From assembly GCF_007018905.1 (NCBI RefSeq), contig NZ_CP041402.1:1972001-2036000 (forward strand): a DNA stretch of 64,000 bases, in the 5' to 3' direction. The position numbers and the translations under genes are program-made. This stretch comes from Tardiphaga sp. vice304. GTDB lineage: Bacteria > Pseudomonadota > Alphaproteobacteria > Rhizobiales > Xanthobacteraceae. The notes under the pieces are model-generated. The model was not told the DNA's origin. It did no database searches and saw only the letters and a program-made list of their open reading frames with translations. Positions 18,072-29,169 of this stretch are shown piece by piece. How positions within the stretch are numbered: the stretch's first letter is position 1; each line of letters begins with the position of its first letter.

Positions 18072-18656
18072 TCAGCCAATCAAGTGCACCAGTTTTCGTT
18101 GCGCCTCGCTGTCGCCTTCAATGTATCGCTGCGTCGTCAGAATTGACCTGTGTCCGGCGAGAAGCTGAACATCCCGGAGCGATCCGCCGGCGGCATAAAC
18201 CATCTTTGCAGCCTTCGTGATGAAGGTGCGCCGTCCCGAGTGCGACGAGCAGCCGACTAGGCCAATCGCTTGATAAGCGCGGCCGAACCAAATGACGATA
18301 CTGAGAGGCGTCATCGGACCGCCGCGTTCGGACTGGACAACTGCCGAGTTGCGTTCTCCTCTTGAAACCCGGCGAAGTGCGATCAATGACTGTCTAAGGT
18401 CAGCGTTCATCGGGATGATGCGGCCGCCACGCTTTTTCGCAATTCTGTCGTGCAGCGCAATCGATGTGCCGACGCTTCCTTCCGCGTCCACAACCATATC
18501 CCAAGTGAGCTTTGCAATTTCGGCCGCCCGCAGGCCTGCCTTGACTGACAGAAGTACGACGATGCGGTTGCGCAGGGGGTGGCGAGATTGCAGAGCCCAA
18601 AAGAGCAAGTCGTCGGCCTGGTCGGGCGTCAGAATTCGCGCTTGTCGGCCGGGCAT
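18072..18656 (-). CDS. Tyrosine recombinase/integrase, catalytic-domain-only
   Basis: The 194-residue protein has the complete tyrosine-recombinase catalytic set: Arg in AGLRAAEIAKLTW, Lys in the RIAKKRGGRIIP hairpin, His and Arg in SHSGRRTFITKA, His in LLAGHRSI and the nucleophile Tyr in TTQRYIEGD. The usual N-terminal core-binding SAM-like domain is missing, so it is short compared with normal integrases (about 300-400 residues). It may be a natural short form or an incomplete gene. It lies near the right tRNA-derived junction and would mediate island integration. Confidence 0.88.
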   Translation of the reverse strand: MPGRQARILTPDQADDLLFWALQSRHPLRNRIVVLLSVKAGLRAAEIAKLTWDMVVDAEGSVGTSIALHDRIAKKRGGRIIPMNADLRQSLIALRRVSRGERNSAVVQSERGGPMTPLSIVIWFGRAYQAIGLVGCSSHSGRRTFITKAAKMVYAAGGSLRDVQLLAGHRSILTTQRYIEGDSEAQRKLVHLIG

Positions 18657-18840
18657 AGGCGTTTCTCTGCATTCGTGATCATTTTAGCTTAGCCGAAATG
18701 ATCGATAAAGGCGACGTCCAGAGCCATTCTATTGAGCTTTAACTGGCAAGCCGGACCGAAACGATCTGCACATCGACTCGATACTTCCAACATAAAATCA
18801 TGAGTCTTAAGCGAAAGCAGAGTCGGGCCTTCTCTTCCGA

Positions 18841-19215
18841 TCATGCTTCTTTTACAGCTTTTATTCGCTTCGAGACTTTGCTGGTCGCATGGGTAGTGCC
18901 AGACTTAGCAAACTCTTTTGCAGCTGCACTATTTATAGGCTTGCCATCGAGATGAGCTGTACGCGAGGCCATATCCCCGCTCGACCGCTCGTGTCCTGCA
19001 TCTAGCGTATTATTGTCTCGATTTCGCCTGATGTTCTCCATCACGTTCCCAAAAGCCTCCTCCAGTTCCGCTATTTTACTGCGGAGGGCGATGAGTTCCT
19101 CATCGTACTTACTAAATCTGGCATCGATAAGCGGTTTCGTGTGTATCTTTCCCGTTGATGTTTTTAAGCTCGGCTCTTTGTTAGTGTTGCTTAAGGCTCT
19201 TTTGGACTTCTTCAT
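18841..19215 (-). CDS. Hypothetical basic coiled-coil protein
   Basis: The 124-residue protein begins MKKSKRALSNTNKEPS and has a heptad-like helix (YDEELIALRSKIAELEEAF) in the middle. The tail is Lys/Ala/Ser-rich (SKVSKRIKAVKEA). No family is recognised. A GGAG lies about 11 bases before the ATG. It is AT-richer than the core genome and lies between the integrase and the tRNA-like junction. Confidence 0.5.
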   Translation of the reverse strand: MKKSKRALSNTNKEPSLKTSTGKIHTKPLIDARFSKYDEELIALRSKIAELEEAFGNVMENIRRNRDNNTLDAGHERSSGDMASRTAHLDGKPINSAAAKEFAKSGTTHATSKVSKRIKAVKEA

Positions 19216-19527
19216 GGCTAGGACGGCTCCAAATCGCGTTCATCGTTCTATCGTGCACAACTTTCCAGTTATTTTGGACAAGGTCTAGCTCTGAATTACG
19301 AATAACGCTGGCTGGAGGTCTCCCGTCTTCCTCGAATACTGTATCATTTAACCTAATGGTAGTTGGACTACGAGCGATTTGGCAAAGATGCATGAACTTC
19401 AGCTACTCGCTCATCGCCGAAGGGAAAAGTGGCCATCTAAAATCGGACTTTATAGATGTTCAGCGAAAGCCTAGCAGTCCAGACCGGATAGCTTTTGAGC
19501 AGAAGCTACCGCCAGTTCGTACGTGGT

Positions 19528-19551
19528 GTTCGAATCCCTCTCCCTCCGCCA
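19528..19551 (+). repeat. tRNA-Ser 3'-end remnant, candidate right attachment site
   Basis: GTTCGAATCCCTCTCC continuing to CTCCGCCA matches the T-loop, 3' T-stem, acceptor strand, discriminator G and CCA of a bacterial tRNA-Ser. The 5' T-stem does not pair and no tRNA body is upstream, so only the 3' identity segment is present. This is the usual footprint of an element inserted into a tRNA gene. A partner copy is not visible in the window. Confidence 0.7.
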
Positions 19552-19698
19552 CCGCAGCTGCGCTTCCAATGCCACCCGCGGGCAAAGTCTCCAAAAAGCC
19601 AATAAAAACAACCTTCCCTTGAAGTGGTGCCGTACGAGAGAACTGCCGATTTTGGAGATTTGAGCCTGGAGACGGCGTTTTTCTCCAAAGCTTACACA

Positions 19699-19974
19699 CA
19701 CCTGCTTGTGCGGTGACGGGTAGGCGATCACCGCGTCGAGCGCCGCCGCGTCCCATTGGTCGGTTGTAGTAAGGATCATCGGCACAGTCTTGAAATCCCG
19801 TCGCCGGGGCAAGTGCGCGAGCTGGTCCGTCAGCTTCCGGAGCTGGCGCCCGTCGGATGGAACGAGCGTGCCGGTCTCTTGCGCGGCGGATGCATGATCC
19901 GTGCGGGCCAGGCTGATCGCCATCGCGCCCCATCCGAGCGTCTTGATGGCGGTACGTCTTCCAATCATCGTCAT
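19699..19974 (-). pseudogene. Truncated Tat-exported protein gene
   Basis: The start at 19974 is preceded by GGAG and encodes a twin-arginine signal (MIGRRTAIKTLGWGAMAIS). About 60 mature residues follow, including LTDQLAHLPRRRDFKTVPMI and TDQWDAAALDAVIAYPSP. This resembles the start of a family of small Tat-signal periplasmic proteins, but after HKQV at about 19699 the frame runs into unrelated island sequence and stops at 19471. The 3' part was probably lost at the island junction. Original function unknown. Confidence 0.6.
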
Positions 19975-19993
19975 CGCATTCTCCAGGGGGTGT

Positions 19994-20464
19994 TCAGAAG
20001 AGCCATCGCGGCACCCGCGATGCGTAATCGATCCACTGCTTGCCAAAGCGTGCGGCCAGATGGCGCTCTTCAGGTCTTATTGCCAGTCTATCCACAATGA
20101 ACGCCGAGACGATCTCCATGATAGCAAACCAACCGGCGGCAAATGCGAGGCCGATGCCGCCCATCAACATTGTGTTACCGAGGTAGATGGGATTACGCGT
20201 GAATCCAAAAGGTCCGTGGGTTACCAGACGGCTTGCACCGCGGTGCGGCAGAACACTGGTGTGCGCTTTATTTAATGTGATAATGGCCCAAACGTCGAGG
20301 CTGATGCCAGCCACCACGGATAGGTAACCGACGGATCGTACGGCAACGTTTTGCGGGATAGACATCGGTGAAATATAGCCGAGCGCTATGCTCAGCGTGG
20401 CAGCAACAGTCAATACAAGCGGCGGCCACGGCACCGCGTTGGGGCGTTTACTTATATCGTCCAT
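19994..20464 (-). CDS. Isoprenylcysteine carboxyl methyltransferase-family membrane protein
   Basis: The 156-residue protein has four hydrophobic segments and the family's C-terminal core: LVTHGPFGFTRNPIYLGNTM followed by PEERHLAARFGKQWIDYASR, which form the SAM-binding site in ICMT/PEMT-like enzymes. In bacteria the substrate is generally unknown. The start at 20464 was chosen because GGAG lies 9 bases upstream; a start at 20473 would be only 3 bases from it. It is downstream of the L,D-transpeptidase gene on the same strand. Confidence 0.8.
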   Translation of the reverse strand: MDDISKRPNAVPWPPLVLTVAATLSIALGYISPMSIPQNVAVRSVGYLSVVAGISLDVWAIITLNKAHTSVLPHRGASRLVTHGPFGFTRNPIYLGNTMLMGGIGLAFAAGWFAIMEIVSAFIVDRLAIRPEERHLAARFGKQWIDYASRVPRWLF

Positions 20465-20561
20465 CGCGGACATCTCCGAAGCAACACCGATCGTTTCGAA
20501 CGCGCCCTGTCACAGGTGCCGGGCGCGAGGCCACTCGGGCGAGCTGTTTCTCGCGGACAGT

Positions 20562-21245
20562 CTATCTTACCACGACCTTCGAACCGTTCGGAATGCGGCT
20601 GTAAAGATCGATGATGTCCTGATTCACCATGCGGATGCATCCTGACGAAACAGCCTTGCCAATGCTGTCCGGCTCCGTCGTGCCGTGGATGCGAAACAGC
20701 GTGTCTTTGCCGCCTTTGAATAAGTATAGCGCGCGGGCGCCGAGCGGGTTCCTGGCACCGCCATCCATCCCGTCCTTCCATTGTTTGTATCGTGCGGGCT
20801 CGCGCTCGATCATGTCATTCGTGGGCGTCCAGTGAGGCCACTTTTTCTTGTACTCAATGGTCGCAGTTCCTGTGAATTCAAGGCCAGCCTTGCCGACCCC
20901 CACGCCGTATCGAAGCGCCTTGCCATGCTCCGTGACAAGGTAGAGAAATTTTTGGTGCGGATCGACAACGACCGTCCCCACAGGCTCGTTGGTCGGAAAT
21001 TCTACAACTTGCCGCAAATACCTGGGATCCATCTTTCCAACATCGACGGCGTCGACACGATACGGCTCATTGATGGGAGCTGCATAGGCCTGCGCCTGGA
21101 GTGCGTCGACGGGCGCGGACAACGTTGCTACGGACTTGGAAGATGTCGTCGTACATCCGGCCAGGACGGCGGCCGAGCATGCGACCGCGAGGAATGTTGC
21201 AAACCGCCTGATCGGATCATTTTTCGTTGTACGCGTCGCAGACAT
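20562..21245 (-). CDS. L,D-transpeptidase (YkuD domain) lipoprotein
   Basis: The 227-residue protein has a lipobox signal (VACSAAVLAGC) and a YkuD catalytic domain. The active-site segment reads FRIHGTTEP then SSGCIRMVNQD, giving the conserved His and Cys of the HX(n)SxGCxR motif. Such enzymes make 3-3 cross-links in peptidoglycan or attach proteins to it. Its ATG overlaps the stop of the DsbA-like gene (TAATG), so translation is coupled. The periplasmic Cys nucleophile would need to be kept reduced, which fits the DsbD/DsbA neighbours. Confidence 0.9.
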   Translation of the reverse strand: MSATRTTKNDPIRRFATFLAVACSAAVLAGCTTTSSKSVATLSAPVDALQAQAYAAPINEPYRVDAVDVGKMDPRYLRQVVEFPTNEPVGTVVVDPHQKFLYLVTEHGKALRYGVGVGKAGLEFTGTATIEYKKKWPHWTPTNDMIEREPARYKQWKDGMDGGARNPLGARALYLFKGGKDTLFRIHGTTEPDSIGKAVSSGCIRMVNQDIIDLYSRIPNGSKVVVR

Positions 21246-21883
21246 TATTTTTTTGCCTTGGCACGCGCATCGCCGACGGCCTGCTTGAATTGGCTGTAGG
21301 TCAGAGCGGAGGTGACCCGGAAGCGGCCGACGATGTAGGCGGGAGTTCCCTGCAGGTCGAGGGAATCGGCCTGCGCCAGATGTTTCTTCAATGTTGCGTT
21401 GATTTCGTCGGTGTGAAGCTTCAGATCTTCATTGAGCTTCGCCATATCAACGCCGGACTTCTGGATGGCAGCGAGCATCTGATCCTCAGGAATTTTTGGC
21501 CCCGGGATTGCCATCAACGCGGCATGCACAGCGTCATATTTGCCTTGATATTTGGCCGCGAGAGCCATTTGCGCGCCGTATACCGAAGCTTTTGTGAGAA
21601 TCGGCCAGTCCTTGTAGACAAGCCGAATTTGCCCGTCTTCCTTCACCACCCGCTCAAGGTCGGGCTCGGCCTTCTTGCAGTATGGGCAATTGTAATCAAA
21701 GAACGTCACGATGGTGATATTGCCTTTCGGATTTCCCCCCGTCGGTACGGTCGGGTCATTCAGGATCGCCTCGGAGGAGGTGTCGGAATCCTCGGCGTGA
21801 ACGATCGACGCTCCCAGTGGAAATAAAAGAGCAAGCGACAGCAGCGAGCGGGTGATGATAGTTCGAATGGTATTCGGGCGCAT
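21245..21883 (-). CDS. DsbA-family thiol:disulfide oxidoreductase
   Basis: The 212-residue protein has a Sec signal peptide (about residues 1-30) and a thioredoxin fold with the active site FFDYNCPYCKKAEPDLE. The cis-Pro region is LQGTPAYIVGR. CPYC and the YNCPYC context match DsbG/ScsC/BdbD-like DsbA relatives. It would act in the periplasm, with redox state set by the DsbD encoded just upstream. It is second in a three- or four-gene reverse operon. Confidence 0.9.
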   Translation of the reverse strand: MRPNTIRTIITRSLLSLALLFPLGASIVHAEDSDTSSEAILNDPTVPTGGNPKGNITIVTFFDYNCPYCKKAEPDLERVVKEDGQIRLVYKDWPILTKASVYGAQMALAAKYQGKYDAVHAALMAIPGPKIPEDQMLAAIQKSGVDMAKLNEDLKLHTDEINATLKKHLAQADSLDLQGTPAYIVGRFRVTSALTYSQFKQAVGDARAKAKK

Positions 21884-21906
21884 GGGTTTCTCCGAGTTAA
21901 AACAGG

Positions 21907-23715
21907 TTAAATTGGGCTAAGTTGCTTGAGACGCGACGTAAAGGCTTTGGCGTCGACCGGTCCGACAAACCGCGTATCCGGCACTTCTTTGCCTTGGTGC
22001 GGGCTGAGGAAAATAATGGTCGGCGGGCCCACGACGCTGAATCGTTTCATCAAGGAACGGGTTTCATCGTTGTATTCGGTTGCATCCGCCCGAATGACAG
22101 CAAAGTCCTTGAGATGTTTGATAACATCGGGATCTGAAAATACGGTGCGATCCATCAACTTGCACTCGACGCACCACTCTGCGGAAAAGTCGAGCATCAC
22201 CAGCTTGCCTTGCTGCGCCGCTCGTTCAACCGCGATATCGAGAGCGTCATTTGTCGTGACGTCTTCGAAAGACATCGCGCGGTTTGATGAGGCTGTCGGG
22301 AAGCCTGCAAGCGAGACCAGGTGTTCGGACGACCCATTTACCGATGCGATCATCGCGTAGACGCCGGATCCGATAACAACCAAGCCGAGCGACGCGAAGG
22401 CCATGGTCCGGGCCCCGCGCGGCGTTCCCCTCGACAACTGAGAACCAACCAGGAGGAGGCCGCCCGCGCTGGCTGCTACCCCGACAAGGAGCACCGTTAT
22501 CCACAGAGGAATCACCCGCGACAGCATCCAGATCGCCATCCCGATAAACACGAATCCAAACACGTATTTCACGCGTGCCAGCCAGGGTCCGGACCGCGGA
22601 AGCACTCCCGCACCAAAAGTACCGAAGGCCAGCAGGGGAAGTCCCATCCCGAGGCCCAGCGCAAACAGAGCCAGCGCACCGCGCAACAGGTCGCCCGTCT
22701 GCGCAACATAGACGAGGGCTGCGGCCAAGGGCGGCGTGACGCATGGACCAACGATAAGCGCAGATCCGAACCCCATGATCGCCGCGCCGCTGAGCGAGCC
22801 GCTGCGCCGCCTTCCGGAGCCCATTAGCCGGTTCTGCCAGGACTGCGGGAGTTGCAGGTCGTAGAGCCCGAACATTGAAAGAGCCAAAGCGACAAAAAGG
22901 GCGCTCATCAATCCGAGTGCCAGGGGGGTCTGCAAGGCTGCCTGAAGATTTTGCCCCGACCAGGCGACGACGACTCCCAGCACCGCATAAGCCAACGCCA
23001 TCGCAAGCACGTAAGCGCTCGAAAGCGCAAAGCCGCGTTTGGCTGTCAGCCGGTCACCGGACTGGGCCAACATTCCGGAAAGAATCGGAATCATCGGGAA
23101 GACGCAGGGCGTAAATGCCAAAAGCAGCCCGAATCCTATGAACGCGAGAACCATCGAGCCGATGCCGCCTCGAAGACCGCCTTGCTCTGCGGAGGGAGTA
23201 GGGGGGCTGTTATAGGTTGCCGGCACCGGAGCGTCGGGTTTCCACGTGGGCGGACTCGCCGACCCCGATGACGAAGGCCGCGAGTCAGTAATGGAAAGAG
23301 AGGTCACATCTACGATTTTTGTGGCGGGCGGGTAGCAAATTCCCTGCTCCGCGCATCCCTGATAGGACACTTCCAGTTGCTGGGTCGAGCCAAGGCCAGC
23401 CAAGGGAACGAAGGCCTTCACTTGCCGGTGATAAACTTCGGTTTGTCCAAAGGATGGATCGTCTTTCATCTCGCCCGGGGGGGTCCCGGTCCCCACAGGA
23501 GTACCATCCCTCTTGGAAACTGTAATCTTGTCCCGGTACAAGTAAGTCCCGGGGGCAATTTTCCATTCAAGGACAAGCTCGCCGGCAGTGCTGCGGGCGG
23601 CGGTCATATGGAACACCGTGTCCACACCCGGCGGCTGTTGCGCTTGTCCGTCCCCCGCTGAAATCAGCGCAAACGCGAAGGCAAGAGCCGCTCTCAATAA
23701 CCAATACCGCATCAT
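21907..23715 (-). CDS. dsbD: Thiol:disulfide interchange protein DsbD
   Basis: The 602-residue protein moves electrons from cytoplasmic thioredoxin to periplasmic thiols. All three domains are seen: signal peptide plus N-terminal domain with the Cys pair in YQGCAEQGICYPP (about residues 118-130), a multi-spanning core with FTPCVFPMIPILSGM and GPCVTPPLAAA, and a C-terminal thioredoxin domain with DFSAEWCVECKLMDRTVF. Length fits full DsbD. It is first in the operon with the DsbA-like and L,D-transpeptidase genes. A double CCTTAAG motif lies 41 bp upstream of the start. Confidence 0.95.
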   Translation of the reverse strand: MMRYWLLRAALAFAFALISAGDGQAQQPPGVDTVFHMTAARSTAGELVLEWKIAPGTYLYRDKITVSKRDGTPVGTGTPPGEMKDDPSFGQTEVYHRQVKAFVPLAGLGSTQQLEVSYQGCAEQGICYPPATKIVDVTSLSITDSRPSSSGSASPPTWKPDAPVPATYNSPPTPSAEQGGLRGGIGSMVLAFIGFGLLLAFTPCVFPMIPILSGMLAQSGDRLTAKRGFALSSAYVLAMALAYAVLGVVVAWSGQNLQAALQTPLALGLMSALFVALALSMFGLYDLQLPQSWQNRLMGSGRRRSGSLSGAAIMGFGSALIVGPCVTPPLAAALVYVAQTGDLLRGALALFALGLGMGLPLLAFGTFGAGVLPRSGPWLARVKYVFGFVFIGMAIWMLSRVIPLWITVLLVGVAASAGGLLLVGSQLSRGTPRGARTMAFASLGLVVIGSGVYAMIASVNGSSEHLVSLAGFPTASSNRAMSFEDVTTNDALDIAVERAAQQGKLVMLDFSAEWCVECKLMDRTVFSDPDVIKHLKDFAVIRADATEYNDETRSLMKRFSVVGPPTIIFLSPHQGKEVPDTRFVGPVDAKAFTSRLKQLSPI

Positions 23716-23755
23716 TCCCTCGACATTCTGGCCGCCTCCTCAAATCGACTGCCTA

Positions 23756-23773
23756 CCTTAAGCCAGCCTTAAG
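23756..23773. promoter_or_regulatory. Tandem CCTTAAG motif upstream of dsbD
   Basis: CCTTAAG at 23756-23762 and 23767-23773 are spaced 11 bp apart (CCTTAAG-N4-CCTTAAG). The same arrangement occurs at 33055-33072 upstream of the response-regulator gene, and I saw it nowhere else in the window. An 11-bp direct repeat is characteristic of OmpR/PhoB-type regulators. It lies between divergent dsbD and the small Cys-rich gene, so it could control both. Confidence 0.7.
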
Positions 23774-23843
23774 CGGAGCCTCGCGGCATCGCCTATTGCG
23801 ATAACGAGGCCGTGATGCGTCGCGACAGTAGGCAGGAGCTACG

Positions 23844-24089
23844 GTGAAACGGCTTTTCAAATGGTTCGGGAATTCACTTATGCAGCTGCGGTCTACATTG
23901 ATCTGTCCCCATTGCGGTAATCAGGCAGAAGAAGCCATGCCGATTGACGCTTGCCAATTCTTCTATGACTGCAAGGGATGTGGCGCGCGGCTCAAACCTT
24001 TGGCTGGCGACTGTTGCGTGTTCTGCTCATATGGCTCGGTGCCGTGTCCGCCTATCCAGGAGAGCGGCAAGGATAGTTGTTGCAGTTAG
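23844..24089 (+). CDS. Small Cys-rich metal-site protein (GDCCVFCSYG family)
   Basis: The 81-residue protein has a zinc-ribbon-like pair of CxxC sites (ICPHCG and DCKGCG) followed by the striking motif GDCCVFCSYGSVPCPPIQ and a C-terminal CCS. Similar small proteins occur beside metal-resistance and thiol-redox genes, but I know of no established function. The GTG at 23844 is 5-6 bases after AGGAG; an internal ATG at 23881 is an alternative and matches where many relatives begin. It is divergent from dsbD and shares its tandem motif region. Confidence 0.75.
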   Translation: MKRLFKWFGNSLMQLRSTLICPHCGNQAEEAMPIDACQFFYDCKGCGARLKPLAGDCCVFCSYGSVPCPPIQESGKDSCCS

Positions 24090-24196
24090 CTTACAGCCAG
24101 AACCAGCTCGTCTCTGCCACGCCGCCAATCAATCAATCAAGACGATCGATTGAGGAAGCAATCACCTCATCAGCCATGAGATCTCGATAGATTCAG

Positions 24197-24829
24197 CTAC
24201 GGTCCCATCGCAAGCGGATCGGAAACGATCAGTTTATCCGTATCGACCTTTTTAAGCTTACTCGACGCATCCGTAGAATTGAGAAATCCATCGAGCGATT
24301 GCTGAATGGTAAGCGTCGTCCTCAGGCCACGGCTCTGAGGTCTTGCTTTCGGTAGGCCGACGGCAATAGCGCGTCGATGTCGCGGTTGGGATGACCGTTG
24401 GCGATCCTGGAGAGGACGTCGGTCAGATAGCCAAGCGGATCGATGTCGTTGAGTTTGCAGGTTTCGATTAGGGAGGCGACCGTTGGCCGAGGATTGCGAG
24501 GTGTAATAGTCTGCGACGGCCTGGCGATCTTCCGGCGTCAGCGCATTCGCGATTGGCGTCATCACCGCCTTGCTGCGCTTGCCGTCAGCAAAGCTTTCCA
24601 ACTGATGAACCAGATAAGCGGCGCTCAAGCCCGACAGGCGAGGATAGCCGTCCGCCGGAATACCTTCACCGGCTTCGCCGTGGCAGGAGGCGCAAGCATG
24701 TGCGCCCGTGCCATTTCCGTGAAGGGCGATGTCTCGCCCGTCGGCGGCTGAGACTCCAGAGGGGAGTAACAGGCCGGCGAGCGAGAGGATTGAGAGTAGA
24801 TGGCAGAGAAACTGCACCGGGGATGGCAT
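24197..24829 (-). pseudogene. Cytochrome c gene interrupted by an IS66 remnant
   Basis: The first about 118 codons encode a signal peptide and a class I cytochrome c domain with heme site HACASCHGEAGEG, PRLSGLSAAYLVHQLESF and a C-terminal helix TPEDRQAVADYY. After ANGR the frame enters IS66 sequence in the wrong frame, then reaches a natural-looking tail (QQSLDGFLNSTDASSKLKKV) that may belong to this or another gene. The original gene was therefore broken by insertion and later deletion of most of the IS. Confidence 0.75.
24309..24486 (-). mobile_element. IS66-family remnant (transposase C-terminus)
   Basis: In a frame different from the surrounding cytochrome gene, the minus strand encodes VASLIETCKLNDIDPLGYL and DIDALLPSAYRKQD, ending at TGA (24322-24324). 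That is the IS66_C end of an IS66 transposase. The terminal GTAAGCG at 24309 matches the IS66 inverted-repeat end. Everything else of the element is gone. Confidence 0.85.
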
Positions 24830-25001
24830 GGCCTTTATTTCTCAATAAAAAATGACGACAAATGCGGTCAGAATGTTCTCAGAACCCGCCAGCGGTTCAC
24901 GCCATTACCGATAAGGGGGCAAAGGCCATTTAGTTCATTAGGAGTGAATAGGTGCCTGTAGCGCGACAATCAGGATGAGAATCCCGCGACAATCAGGATG
25001 A

Positions 25002-27460
<2,459 letters not shown>

Positions 27461-27616
27461 TTGTCGCTCCACGACAATCAACTCCACGACACGCAATTAT
27501 CACTTGCGTTATCGTCAGGCCGCGACAATCATCCCCACGCCGCGACCGCTAAATTGCCATCCTGATTGTCGCGCTTCCCATCCAGATTGACGCGCTACAG
27601 GTGCCGCTGATGCACA

Positions 27617-27883
27617 TCACGCCCGCACGGTCTGTGTTTGATACGACCATTCGACAAGATCGATAGATCCTTCAACGTTGCGAGGGGCGATATTGACAGA
27701 GGCGGCGAACGACAGAGGCGTCATTTCCTCATATCTCAAGCATGTTTCAACGACCCAAGCCGCCAAGCCAATCAACGAAACAATCCAAAACAGCGAAATC
27801 CCATTCATCATCATTCGATGTCTGAAATCATCGTGTGAAGCGTCCCTGCGCTGAAACTGTATGAGATTTCCAGGCCTTGTCAT
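27617..27883 (-). CDS. Small single-span membrane protein
   Basis: The 88-residue frame has a polar N-terminus, one transmembrane helix (ISLFWIVSLIGLAAWVVETC) and a polar tail. It lies 26 bp downstream of the sulfide:quinone reductase gene on the same strand and may be co-transcribed. No good ribosome site precedes the first ATG; later Met codons at residues 24-26 are alternatives. Family not recognised. Confidence 0.4.
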   Translation of the reverse strand: MTRPGNLIQFQRRDASHDDFRHRMMMNGISLFWIVSLIGLAAWVVETCLRYEEMTPLSFAASVNIAPRNVEGSIDLVEWSYQTQTVRA

Positions 27884-27909
27884 CGAGAGCTCGCATGATG
27901 TCGGTCTCG

Positions 27910-29169
27910 CTAAGCAGCAAACTTGCGCTCCTTATGCGGTATGTCGAACTCGCCGCCCTTTAGCATGTGAGACCAGTACAGCCACGGCAGGAATTTCGTT
28001 TTGAGTATCCATGCCGACCAACGAGGAACGCGCGGATCAAACGGAAAACTCGGCGTAACCTTGCCGCCGTACCCAAATTCAGCAAGCACAATCTTTCCGT
28101 AGGCGACAGTCAACGGACACGAACCGTATCCGTCATAACGACTGCTTACCGTGTTACCGTCCATCACCGCGAGAAGATTTGAAACGACGACGGGCGCCTG
28201 CATTCGAACCGCGGCCGCAGTCTTCGCGTTTGGCGTCGAAGCACCATCACCGAGGCCAAATACGTTCTTGAAACGGTTGTGCTCGAGCGTCGCCTGATCA
28301 ACGTCAACCCATCCCGCCTCATTGGCCAACGAACTTTGCTTCACGAAATCAAGAGCCGTCTGCGGTGGTGCGACATGGATCATATCGAACTTCCTGACGA
28401 TCTCCGATGTAACTCCGTCGGCTACTGTGACAGCGAAGATTGCCTCCTTGGCGGCACCGTTGATCGCCTTCAGGTTCGTCTTGAAATTCAAGGTAATTCC
28501 GTACTCATCGACGGCCGCCTGCAGAGGCGTGACAAAAAATGGCACGCCAAAAAGCACGTCGCCGGCAAGACAGAATTCGATCTTGGATTCTGCGAGTTTC
28601 CCGTGCTTCCGCCAATAGTCGGCCGCCAGGTACATGATTTTCTGTGGTGCGCCGGCACATTTGATCGGCATCGGCGGCTGCGAGAATAGCGCTGTCCCGC
28701 CACGAAAGTCCTGAAGGCAGCGCCACGTGTACTCGGAACCTGATGCGCTGTAGTTGCTGCATACGCCGTTACGACCGAGCGTCTCTTTCAGTCCCGCGAT
28801 TGCCTCCCAATTCAGTTTGAGACCCGGGCACATCACCAGGTAGTGGTAGTTCAACGTCGATCCATCGCTCAGCGAGACCTCGTTATTCTCCGGAGCAAAC
28901 GTGGCAGCCGACGCCTTGATCCAGGTGGCGCGCTTGGGAATAAGCGACGCCTCCTGCCTGATCGTCTGCTCTTTCGTGAAAACGCCCGCCCCAACCAGGG
29001 TCCACCCCGGCTGATAGGCATGGGTTTCAGAGGGTTCGACGATTGCGACCCGCAGGTTCGGCCGATGCTTCAACAGTGCAGCGGAGACGGTGATACCGGC
29101 CGCGCCTCCCCCGACGACGACGACATCGAAGCTGTTCTGCAACTTCAAGTCGTTGGCTGCACGCATCAT
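27910..29169 (-). CDS. sqr: Sulfide:quinone oxidoreductase-like flavoprotein
   Basis: The 419-residue FAD protein would oxidise sulfide to a persulfide or polysulfide and reduce quinone at the membrane. It starts with the dinucleotide fold VVVVGGGAAGITVSAALL, then the SQR pattern THAYQPGWTLVGAG. A conserved Cys-containing segment PPMPIKCAGAPQKIMYLAAD and a C-terminal FAD site FGLGDGASTPNAKTAAAV follow. The sequence fits the type II (mitochondrial-like) SQR group. It is divergent from the peroxiredoxin-persulfide dioxygenase operon, across a 218-bp AT-rich regulatory gap. Confidence 0.88.
   Translation of the reverse strand: MMRAANDLKLQNSFDVVVVGGGAAGITVSAALLKHRPNLRVAIVEPSETHAYQPGWTLVGAGVFTKEQTIRQEASLIPKRATWIKASAATFAPENNEVSLSDGSTLNYHYLVMCPGLKLNWEAIAGLKETLGRNGVCSNYSASGSEYTWRCLQDFRGGTALFSQPPMPIKCAGAPQKIMYLAADYWRKHGKLAESKIEFCLAGDVLFGVPFFVTPLQAAVDEYGITLNFKTNLKAINGAAKEAIFAVTVADGVTSEIVRKFDMIHVAPPQTALDFVKQSSLANEAGWVDVDQATLEHNRFKNVFGLGDGASTPNAKTAAAVRMQAPVVVSNLLAVMDGNTVSSRYDGYGSCPLTVAYGKIVLAEFGYGGKVTPSFPFDPRVPRWSAWILKTKFLPWLYWSHMLKGGEFDIPHKERKFAA

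Noticed and set aside
19181..19393. 70-codon minus-strand frame overlapping the start of the 18841-19215 gene
   Set aside because: It has some protein-like composition, but no ribosome site and it overlaps a better candidate.
22321..22827. 168-codon plus-strand frame opposite dsbD
   Set aside because: It is antisense to the DsbD membrane core and is rich in Arg/Gln/His, as is normal for shadows.
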